A stretch of 10,743 bases of DNA. Origin: Thermoanaerobaculales bacterium. GTDB lineage: Bacteria; Acidobacteriota; Thermoanaerobaculia; Thermoanaerobaculales; Sulfomarinibacteraceae. The stretch covers positions 1-10,743 of the forward strand of contig JALOKS010000065.1 in assembly GCA_025456385.1 (NCBI GenBank). The letters are read 5' to 3'. The notes under the pieces are model-generated. The model did no database searches and had not been told where the DNA came from. It worked only from the letters and a program-made list of their open reading frames with translations. The translations under genes and the position numbers were made by a program. This document shows positions 1 to 6,895 of this stretch, one piece after another (position 1 is the stretch's first letter; each line of letters begins with the position of its first letter).

Positions 1-326
1 GCGACGGCCTCGATCTCGTACAGGCCCTCGAGCTCGCAGGGCCGCACCTCGACGGAGGTGGCGACGCGGATCGCCGACAGCGGCCGGAACTCGTCGCCGA
101 GCTCCACGGCCGCGGACTCGAGCGGCAGCGCGCCGCCGCGCACGCTCTCGAGGGCGACCTCGGCGGCCCGCAGCAGATCGGCGCGCGCCTCGAGCCGGCG
201 TGCGGCGCTCATCTGGGCGTCGAGAAAGCCCGCAGCGACCAGGATCGCGAAGCCGAAGACGGCCAGCGCGATCACGGCCTCCAACAGGGTGAAGCCCCAC
301 TCGTGCTGACGGCGTCGGCGACGCAC
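1..326 (-). CDS. Type IV prepilin-like protein (GspI/PilV-like pseudopilin), partial at left edge
   Basis: The protein reads from a GTG at 326 as a short, very basic leader (five arginines), then Trp-Gly and the class III signal sequence G^FTLLEAVIAL with Glu at mature position 5. A hydrophobic helix and an amphipathic helix rich in Ala, Arg and Glu follow, as in type IV pilins and type II secretion minor pseudopilins. Prepilin peptidase would cleave after the Gly and methylate the Phe. The arrangement looks most like GspI/PilV minor pilins, but the C-terminal globular part lies outside the window, so the subclass is uncertain. The gene starts only 25 bases after the fumarase beta stop on the same strand, so co-transcription is possible. 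The GTG is inferred from the leader position; no strong ribosome binding site is visible. About 108 codons are present and there is no stop before base 1. Confidence 0.8.
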   Translation of the reverse strand, partial: MRRRRRQHEWGFTLLEAVIALAVFGFAILVAAGFLDAQMSAARRLEARADLLRAAEVALESVRGGALPLESAAVELGDEFRPLSAIRVATSVEVRPCELEGLYEIEAV

Positions 327-351
327 GGGGAGCCCGTCGCCGGGTCGGCTC

Positions 352-939
352 TCAGGCCTTGCGCGCGAGCAGCTCCTTGAGCTTCGCCTGCGACCGCGCC
401 TCGACCTCGTCGTGCAGCGACCCGCCATTGGAGTCCATGGTAACCATGACCGGGAACCGTTGCACCTCGATCACCCACAGGGCCTCGGGCACGCCGAACT
501 CGTCGAGCATGAACACCCGCTCGACCCGCGGAATCGCGCGCGCCAGCACCTGGGCGGCGCCGCCGACCGCGTGCAGGTAGACCGCGCCGTGCTTCCCGAG
601 CCCGGCGAGGGTCTTGGCGCCCATGCCGCCCTTGCCGATGACCCCGCGCAGCCCGTAGCGGCCGATGACGTCGGCCTGGTAGGGCTCCTCGCGGATCGAG
701 GTGGTGGGGCCGGCGGCCACGAAGCTCCAGCTGCCGTCGCCCTTCTTCGCCACCACGGGTCCGCAGTGGTAGATCACCGAGTCCTTCAGGAAGGGTGCGA
801 CGTCGGCGCGGAAGTCCTCGAGCAGCCACTTGTGGGCGGCGTCCCGGCCGGTGATCATGCGTCCCGTCAGCTCGACGAAGTCGCCGACCTTGAGCGCGCG
901 AATGCTCTTCTCGTCGACCGGAAGCTTCAGCTCAGCCAT
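352..939 (-). CDS. Class I fumarate hydratase, beta subunit (Fe-S hydro-lyase, tartrate/fumarate subfamily)
   Basis: This 195-residue protein is the C-terminal-type subunit of a two-subunit class I fumarase, which interconverts fumarate and malate in the TCA cycle in the cytoplasm. Visible family motifs are TGRDAAHK near residue 31, GPTTSIR at 77-83, GKGGM at 102-106 and VTMDSNGGSLH near the C-terminus. From memory of the Leishmania major class I enzyme, Thr79, Arg83 and Lys103 keep the spacing of its substrate-binding Thr, Arg and Lys (4 and then 20 residues apart). The ATG at 939 lies inside the last codons of the alpha gene, giving a 13-base overlap that suggests translational coupling. 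The reading frame stays open far upstream, but that part overlaps the alpha gene and is not protein-like. L-tartrate dehydratase beta (TtdB) is the main alternative; the TCA reading is favoured because nothing tartrate-related is near. Confidence 0.93.
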   Translation of the reverse strand: MAELKLPVDEKSIRALKVGDFVELTGRMITGRDAAHKWLLEDFRADVAPFLKDSVIYHCGPVVAKKGDGSWSFVAAGPTTSIREEPYQADVIGRYGLRGVIGKGGMGAKTLAGLGKHGAVYLHAVGGAAQVLARAIPRVERVFMLDEFGVPEALWVIEVQRFPVMVTMDSNGGSLHDEVEARSQAKLKELLARKA

Positions 940-1811
940 GTCAGCTCTCCCCCTTCGCCGATGCTGACGCCGGCCTTGCGGGCCGCCCAGCACATGTACG
1001 AGATGGTCACGAAGTAGCAGGCGGGCAGGCGGTCGAGGACGCCGATCTTGACGCCCAGCAGAGTCGTGCTGCCGCCGAAGCCCATCGGCCCGATGCCGAG
1101 CTCGTTGCCTTCGCGCAGGATCCGCTCCTCGAGCGCGGCCAGCTCGGGCATCGGGTTGGTATCGGCCAGCGGCCGCAGCAGCTGCCGCTTCGAGGCCTCG
1201 AAGGCGGACACCCGGTCGCCGCCGATGCACACGCCGAGCACGCCCGGAGCGCAACCCTTGCCCTGCGCCTGGACAACGGCATCGAGAACCGCGCGCCGCA
1301 CCCCGTCGAGGTCGCGGCCGGCGCCGAGCTTGCCGTCCGGCAGCTTGTACTGCGCCCCCACGTTCTCGCTGCCGCCGCCCTTGAGGATCATCCGCACCTC
1401 GATCCGGGGCTCGTCCCACTCCTCGAAGTGCATGAACGGGATGCCGCGGCCGGAGCCGTCGCCGGTGTTGGCGCCGGTGAGGGTGTTGACGGCGTTCGGC
1501 CGCAGGTAGGTGCGCGCGGTGGCCTCGCGCACCGCGGCCTCGAAGTCGGCCTTGACGGCACGGGTGCTGACCCCGGTCGGGTGGTGGACCCAGACCACCG
1601 GGGTGCCGGTGTCCTGGCAGATCGGCGCCGAGGCCTCGCGAGCGAGGTCGACGTTTTCGAGGATGGTGTTGAGAGCGATGCTCGCGAGGCCGCCCCGCTG
1701 CTCCGCCTCGCGGCCTGTGCGGAGCGCCTCGGCGACCTCGGCCGGCAGCTCGGCCGAGGCCCGGCGGATCAGCTCCACGAAGGTCTCGGTGTAGGTCCCC
1801 GTTGCAGCCAT
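927..1811 (-). CDS. Class I fumarate hydratase, alpha subunit ([4Fe-4S] hydro-lyase)
   Basis: This 294-residue protein matches the N-terminal-type subunit of class I fumarases and tartrate dehydratases. It carries the CQDTGT motif (Cys65, Asp67), the NTGDGSGRG loop near 115-123, the GGGSEN stretch at 145-150, GKGCAPG with Cys187, GPMGFGGSTT near 241-250 and SYMCW with Cys274. Cys65, Cys187 and Cys274 have roughly the spacing of the three ligands of the labile [4Fe-4S] cluster; Cys195 and Cys265 are extra. The fourth iron of such clusters acts as the Lewis acid in hydration of fumarate and is oxygen sensitive. The ATG at 1811 is preferred because a GGAGG sits five bases before it; a GTG at 1817 would overlap that site. 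Alpha and beta together equal one single-chain class I enzyme. A tartrate dehydratase role cannot be excluded from sequence alone. Confidence 0.94.
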   Translation of the reverse strand: MAATGTYTETFVELIRRASAELPAEVAEALRTGREAEQRGGLASIALNTILENVDLAREASAPICQDTGTPVVWVHHPTGVSTRAVKADFEAAVREATARTYLRPNAVNTLTGANTGDGSGRGIPFMHFEEWDEPRIEVRMILKGGGSENVGAQYKLPDGKLGAGRDLDGVRRAVLDAVVQAQGKGCAPGVLGVCIGGDRVSAFEASKRQLLRPLADTNPMPELAALEERILREGNELGIGPMGFGGSTTLLGVKIGVLDRLPACYFVTISYMCWAARKAGVSIGEGGELTWLS

Positions 1812-1854
1812 TCCCACCTCCAGCGGACGCCGCTCGAGCGTCCGTCCGGCAGCG

Positions 1855-1882
1855 AGTATACCTCTCTCCGAAAGTTTGTGAA
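1855..1882 (-). promoter_or_regulatory. Sigma70-like promoter of the class I fumarase genes
   Basis: On the minus strand, TTCACA (1882-1877) is followed by 16 bases and then TATACT (1860-1855), each one or two changes from the consensus. This AT-rich patch is striking in such GC-rich surroundings. Transcription would begin near 1848, giving a leader of about 37 bases before the ATG at 1811. That leader can form a 6-bp hairpin (1824-1829 with 1839-1844) upstream of the GGAGG. The promoter sits just after the stop codon of the upstream regulator, so the fumarase genes probably have their own start in addition to any read-through. Confidence 0.65.
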
Positions 1883-1890
1883 TTTTTTCG

Positions 1891-3009
1891 CTACTTCAGG
1901 AACTTGCGCCTCATGATGAGAATCTCGAGCGCCACGCCCGCCTTTTGAGCCGCGATCTGGAGCTCGTCGACGGCCCCCGGGGGCAGCGCCGCTCCCGGCA
2001 GGTCGCCGATCAGGAAGGCGACGACCCGGTTCTTCACCGGCACCGGCACGATCGCGACCTCGGTCGGCAGCGGGTCGCCGAGGACCTCGACGAGGAGCTG
2101 GTTCGCGAGGCCGCTGGGCAGGGGCCCGCAGAAGGTGCCGCCCCCGCCGAGCCCGGCCAGGACCGACGGCGCCTCGGCCTCGATGGCGAAGCTCTCCAGG
2201 TCGTCGAGGACGACGCCGGCGCCGCGCCCCAGCCAGCCGACGATCTTCCCCGAGTGTAGCGCCAGCAGGCAGCAGCGGTCGACGCGCGCGAGGGCGCGCT
2301 GGAGAAGCAGGTCGCCGACCTCGTCGCGGTGCTCCGCGGCGCGCAGCAGCGCGGTGTAGGCCTCATCGCCGAGCAGCTCGGCAGCCGGACCGGCACCCGC
2401 CGGGACCGGGGCGAGGCCGGGGAAGGTCGCGGCGGGGGCGATGCCGTCCGGCTCCCGACGACCGCGCGGCCGGAGCAGGTCCCGCGGCGTCAGCGGCGGC
2501 GGCGACCACAGCCGCTGCCACGGATCGGACGCGGCGGGCGCCGCCGCCACCGGCCCCGGCGGCGGCGGCTGCTGCCCGGCCGGCTCGGCGTCGGCGATCT
2601 CCTTGAGCGCCGCGAGAATGCCCGGCTCGGTGGCGACGTGGGCTCGGATGTCGAGGCCGACGTAGCTGACGATCTCCTCGAGGGCGGCCGGGCTGCGCGG
2701 GCTCGTCATGGCGACGCTCAGCAGCCCGTCCCTGCGGTCGAAGATCACCGCCTGCAGCCGGCGGGCCGCCTCGAGCGGGAGCAGACGGCGCAGGGGATGG
2801 GGAGCGCGCAGGAGGACCCTGGTCGGCGCCGGCGGGACACCGAGCTGCTCCGACAGTGCCTCGAGCAGCGCGTGCTCGTCGACGAAACCGAAGCGCAGGA
2901 GCTGAGTGCCGAGCCGCCCGCCGCGGTGGTGGCAGGCCTCGAGGCCGGTGTGCAGCTCGTCGATGGCGAGAGCGCCGCGTTCGACGAGGATCTCCCCGAG
3001 GCGTTTCAT
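1891..3009 (-). CDS. MshEN (GspE N-terminal) domain protein with GAF-like C-terminal domain, second paralog
   Basis: This 372-residue protein starts directly with two tandem copies of the MshEN motif: RLGEILVERG...L (residues 3-26) and RLGTQLLRFGF...LSEQ (32-55). The rest of the GspE-N fold follows to about 140. In MshE and relatives this motif pair binds cyclic di-GMP. A Pro/Ala-rich linker (about 143-215) contains WQRLWSP (164-170). The C-terminal 155 residues look GAF-like and carry DRCCLLALHSGKIVGWLGRG and a late PVPVKNR...IGDLPG stretch. There is no Walker A or B motif, so this is not a secretion or pilus ATPase. It most likely acts as a soluble cytoplasmic receptor or adaptor. It follows its paralog by 45 bases on the same strand, so the two are probably one transcript. 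The domain boundaries and ligand are inferred; the function is unproven. The ATG lacks a clear ribosome binding site. Confidence 0.82.
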   Translation of the reverse strand: MKRLGEILVERGALAIDELHTGLEACHHRGGRLGTQLLRFGFVDEHALLEALSEQLGVPPAPTRVLLRAPHPLRRLLPLEAARRLQAVIFDRRDGLLSVAMTSPRSPAALEEIVSYVGLDIRAHVATEPGILAALKEIADAEPAGQQPPPPGPVAAAPAASDPWQRLWSPPPLTPRDLLRPRGRREPDGIAPAATFPGLAPVPAGAGPAAELLGDEAYTALLRAAEHRDEVGDLLLQRALARVDRCCLLALHSGKIVGWLGRGAGVVLDDLESFAIEAEAPSVLAGLGGGGTFCGPLPSGLANQLLVEVLGDPLPTEVAIVPVPVKNRVVAFLIGDLPGAALPPGAVDELQIAAQKAGVALEILIMRRKFLK

Positions 3010-3054
3010 CGCACCATCGTAGCGCCGCCGCCGGGCGGCAGCCGCGAACCGCGC

Positions 3055-4170
3055 TCAGACCCGGCCACGCAGGACCACGACCAGGGCGTCACCGGCCGCG
3101 CGTGCCGCGGGGAGCACTGCGTCGAGGGTGGTGCTCGGGATCGGCCGGCCCGGAATATCGCCGACGAGGTAACCCTTGGCCCGACCTCTCACCAGGACCG
3201 GCACCAGCAGAACCTCGGTCGGCACCGGCGGGCCGAAGATGCCGAGCAGGCGCTCGTCGACCGGGCTCTTCGGGACGGGGCCGACGAAACGGTCCCCCCT
3301 GCCGAGCATCCGGAACAGCGACGGCTCGGACTCGCGGACCGAAAAGCCGCGCAAGGCGGCCGCGTCCAAGGGCAGACCGCGGCCGATCCAGCCCGAGGCC
3401 ATGCCGTGGTGGACAGCGAAAAGGCACACACGATCGAGGTACTGGGCGGCGTAGCGCACCAGGGCCTCGCCGATCTCGGCGGCGGTCGACATGGTGCCGA
3501 GCGCCCGCAGGAACTCCTTGTCGTCATCGAGAACGCGCCCGGCGCCGGCACCGTTCGCCGTCGGCTCGAGCTTCGGGAAGCTGGCCACCAGCACGACCCG
3601 CGCCGCCTTCGGCCGGCTTCTCGTCCGGAGCAGGGCCGCAGGCAGCAGCTGTGGGGTCCACAGCCGCTCCCAGGCCTCCAGCCCGTCCTCGACGTGGACG
3701 ATCTCGGTCAGCAGCTCCTCCTCGGCCTCGGCGACGACCTCGCGCAGCTTCGGCGCCCGCTCGATCGCGCGTTCGATCGTCCGATCCGAGGTCACGAACG
3801 GCTCCACGTGCAGCTGCGTGAAGTTGGCGATGCGGTCGATCGTGCCGGCGTCGGCCGGCGAGCTCATCGCGACCTGGATGCGGTCGCGCACCCTGCGGAA
3901 CGGGACCGCGCGCAGGCGACGCAGCATGGACTCGGGAAGGACAGCCGCTTCGAGCCCTTCGAGGCACTCGAGCAGCGCCGACTCCGAGATGAAGGGAACG
4001 CCGTGCTGGTCCGCGAGCGCCTGCAGCAGAGCCCCCTCGTCCACGAAACCGAAGTCCAGCAGGGAGCTGCCAAGCCGCTGACCGCCGCGCCGGCTCGCCG
4101 TGAGTCCTTTGTGCAGCTGATCGACGGAAATGGCCCCCCGCTCCACCAGCATCTCCCCCAACAGGCCCAT
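3055..4170 (-). CDS. MshEN (GspE N-terminal) domain protein with GAF-like C-terminal domain, first paralog
   Basis: This 371-residue protein has the same layout as its downstream neighbour, with 34 of the first 55 residues identical by eye. The first MshEN motif begins LLGEMLVERG, where Leu3 replaces the usual basic residue. The second is canonical: RLGSSLLDFGF...LADQ (32-55). The GspE-N fold continues to about 138. An acidic linker (about 143-165) leads into WERLWTP (167-173), shared with the paralog. The C-terminal GAF-like domain contains DRVCLFAVHHGMASGWIGRG and PVLVRGR...VGDIPG. No ATPase motifs are present. The pair looks like a tandem duplication that has since diverged, especially in the linkers (acidic here, proline-rich there). 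The gene heads the unit and diverges from fumC. Its ATG lies six bases after a TAGAAT box and has no ribosome binding site, which would fit a leaderless message. Cyclic di-GMP binding is inferred from motif resemblance only. Confidence 0.82.
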   Translation of the reverse strand: MGLLGEMLVERGAISVDQLHKGLTASRRGGQRLGSSLLDFGFVDEGALLQALADQHGVPFISESALLECLEGLEAAVLPESMLRRLRAVPFRRVRDRIQVAMSSPADAGTIDRIANFTQLHVEPFVTSDRTIERAIERAPKLREVVAEAEEELLTEIVHVEDGLEAWERLWTPQLLPAALLRTRSRPKAARVVLVASFPKLEPTANGAGAGRVLDDDKEFLRALGTMSTAAEIGEALVRYAAQYLDRVCLFAVHHGMASGWIGRGLPLDAAALRGFSVRESEPSLFRMLGRGDRFVGPVPKSPVDERLLGIFGPPVPTEVLLVPVLVRGRAKGYLVGDIPGRPIPSTTLDAVLPAARAAGDALVVVLRGRV

Positions 4171-4176
4171 GAGTTC

Positions 4177-4182
4177 ATTCTA
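4177..4182 (-). promoter_or_regulatory. Possible -10 box for the MshEN/GAF-like pair
   Basis: TAGAAT (minus strand, 4182-4177) differs from TATAAT at one base and stands in GC-rich sequence. Only six bases separate it from the ATG at 4170, so transcription would start at or next to the start codon. No convincing -35 hexamer is seen at the right distance. The same TAGAATGA octamer occurs just before the acylase gene. Confidence 0.35.
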
Positions 4183-4263
4183 CAACCGAGCCGCCCCCTT
4201 GGGGGCGCAGCCGCTCGCGGAACTCCCGCGGCCCGCGTCCGGGTTACCCTGACTGCAGACCGC

Positions 4264-4270
4264 GGGAGGT
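4264..4270 (+). promoter_or_regulatory. Ribosome binding site deciding the fumC start
   Basis: GGGAGGT lies six bases before the GTG at 4277 and is a strong match to the anti-Shine-Dalgarno sequence. It fixes the GTG as the start, since no ATG occurs near the expected N-terminus. A possible weak -10 box (TACCCT, 4245-4250) lies upstream; I see no matching -35. Confidence 0.7.
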
Positions 4271-4276
4271 GACGCC

Positions 4277-5674
<1,398 letters not shown>

Positions 5675-5758
5675 GGCATTCGGAACGGCGCCCCACCCAG
5701 GCGGAGACCGGGTGCGAAGCGTGAGAAAACCCGCGTCGAACCTCCTGGTTCCGACATC

Positions 5759-5787
5759 AGAATTTCGGGTTTCTAACCCGAAATTCT
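5759..5787. terminator. Perfect 13-bp hairpin between convergent fumC and rimI
   Basis: AGAATTTCGGGTT (5759-5771) and AACCCGAAATTCT (5775-5787) pair perfectly around a TCT loop. The structure lies where fumC and rimI converge and includes the rimI stop codon, so it could end transcription from both sides. Neither arm is followed by a clear run of T, so a classical intrinsic terminator is not shown. The AT-rich CGAAATT core is shared with the tandem repeat near 10,500, so it may instead be a dispersed repeat. Confidence 0.5.
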
Positions 5788-6240
5788 CTTGGTCATGATG
5801 ACGGCATCGTCCCCGTTGGCATAGTACCGCGGCCGCCGTCCGACCCGGTCGTAGCCCAGCCCTTCGTAGAGAGCGATCGCCGCCAGGTTGCCGGGCCGCA
5901 CCTCCAGGGTCAGGCTCTCGCCGCCCGACTCCCGGGCGTGCCTCTCCGCGAGCTCCATCAGCGTGCGGCCGAGGCCCTGCCGCCGCCGCACGGGCAGCGC
6001 CGCCACCTTGAGCACGTGCAGGTCGAGAAACTGCCAGGCGCAGAACAGGTAGGCGACCAGGGCGCCCGCCGGTTCGACCAGCACGCGGTTGAAGCGCCCC
6101 TCGGCGAGGATCTCGGAGATGAAGAAGGGGGGCGGCCAGGGGTCCTCGAAGCACGCCAGCTCGGCCTCGACGAGCGAACGCACGTCCCCCAGCTGCGGCT
6201 CGCGGACGGCCCAGCGGAGCCCCACCTCAGCGCTCCCCAT
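5773..6240 (-). CDS. rimI: Ribosomal protein S18 alanine N-acetyltransferase RimI
   Basis: This GNAT-family acetyltransferase of 155 residues transfers an acetyl group from acetyl-CoA to the N-terminal alanine of ribosomal protein S18. The early segment contains EAELACFEDPWP, typical of RimI substrate binding. The acetyl-CoA loop is LPVRRRQGLGRTLM. The end of the fold has LEVRPGNLAAIALYEGLGY followed by VGRRPRYY, including the Glu and Tyr positions used in RimI catalysis. The chosen ATG overlaps the end of tsaB by 14 bases; a GTG at 6225, directly after the tsaB stop, is an equally possible start. The tsaB-rimI order is common in bacteria and supports the call. The final codons and stop fall within a perfect hairpin, so the extreme C-terminus (RISG) may have been reshaped by a repeat. 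A general GNAT role for another protein is the alternative. Confidence 0.9.
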   Translation of the reverse strand: MGSAEVGLRWAVREPQLGDVRSLVEAELACFEDPWPPPFFISEILAEGRFNRVLVEPAGALVAYLFCAWQFLDLHVLKVAALPVRRRQGLGRTLMELAERHARESGGESLTLEVRPGNLAAIALYEGLGYDRVGRRPRYYANGDDAVIMTKRISG

Positions 6241-6895
6241 GCAGACCGTGGATCGGCGGGCCCTCGACGTACAGGGGCTCGGGCGGGTCGGTGGCCGAGC
6301 CGTCCGCCGCGAGCCGCAGCAGGGCCTCGGCCGAGCTGCGGACGACCAGGGCGCGGGCGACCAGCCCGAGCTCGAGGGCCTCCGCCGCCACCCATGGGCC
6401 GCGGCGGGCGGCTTCGTCGAGAACGAGAATCTCAATGTCCGACTGCGGCGCGGGGAGCCCGCCCTCGGCCACCCGGTAGCGCCTCGCGTAGACCTCGCCG
6501 CGACGGCCCGGCTGCGCGGCCCAGACCTCGCCGCCGGGAGCGCAGCGGGCGGCCAGCATGAGCAGGGAGTCGCAGGCGAGGACCTCCGCCCCGGTTGCCG
6601 CGGCGAGGCCGGCCGCCGTCGCGAGGCCGGCGCGGATGCCGGTGAACGACCCCGGGCCGCGCGAGACCACGACCGCGGCAACGTCGGACGGCAGCAGGCC
6701 GGCGTCCTCGACCACGAGATCGACCGCGGCCAGCAGCAAGGTGGAGCGCGGGGCCACGCCGCCCAGACGGACCAGCGACGCGACGAGGTTGCCCGGCGCG
6801 GCAAGCGCCACCTCGAGCTGCGGCCCGCAGCTGACGAGGGCGAGACACGGCCGGCCGCGGGCCGCGCCGCCGGCGGGCGGGGACGTCGCGCTCAC
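6227..6895 (-). CDS. tsaB: tRNA threonylcarbamoyladenosine biosynthesis protein TsaB (YeaZ)
   Basis: This 222-residue protein is the ASKHA-fold partner that dimerises with TsaD, and acts with TsaE, to transfer threonylcarbamoyl to A37 of ANN-decoding tRNAs (t6A). The hallmark GPGSFTGIRAG occupies residues 80-90 and is followed by the usual Ala-rich helix. The length is normal. The N-terminal strand normally reads like ILAIDTS; here it is CLALVSCGPQLEVAL, so the DTS phosphate-loop residues are missing. This is tolerable because TsaB is not itself the catalytic subunit. Translation starts at a GTG whose last two bases are part of the acylase stop (GTGA, 4-base overlap), implying coupling. The first 14 residues are a non-conserved Ala/Gly/Pro tail, so an internal start is conceivable but no good one is seen. 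tsaD and tsaE are not in the window. Confidence 0.92.
   Translation of the reverse strand: MSATSPPAGGAARGRPCLALVSCGPQLEVALAAPGNLVASLVRLGGVAPRSTLLLAAVDLVVEDAGLLPSDVAAVVVSRGPGSFTGIRAGLATAAGLAAATGAEVLACDSLLMLAARCAPGGEVWAAQPGRRGEVYARRYRVAEGGLPAPQSDIEILVLDEAARRGPWVAAEALELGLVARALVVRSSAEALLRLAADGSATDPPEPLYVEGPPIHGLHGER

Noticed and set aside
940..1419. N-terminal extension of the fumarase beta reading frame
   Set aside because: It overlaps the alpha subunit in another frame; the family protein starts at the ATG at 939.
4191..4206. GCCCCCTTGGGGGC inverted repeat between fumC and the regulator pair
   Set aside because: The arms are G/C-only, the centre is two bases, too short for a stable loop, and there is no T-run; chance is likely in this composition.
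2329..4272. A 647-codon plus-strand open frame across both MshEN/GAF-like genes
   Set aside because: The minus-strand proteins are recognisable paralogs; the plus-strand translation is low-complexity shadow sequence.
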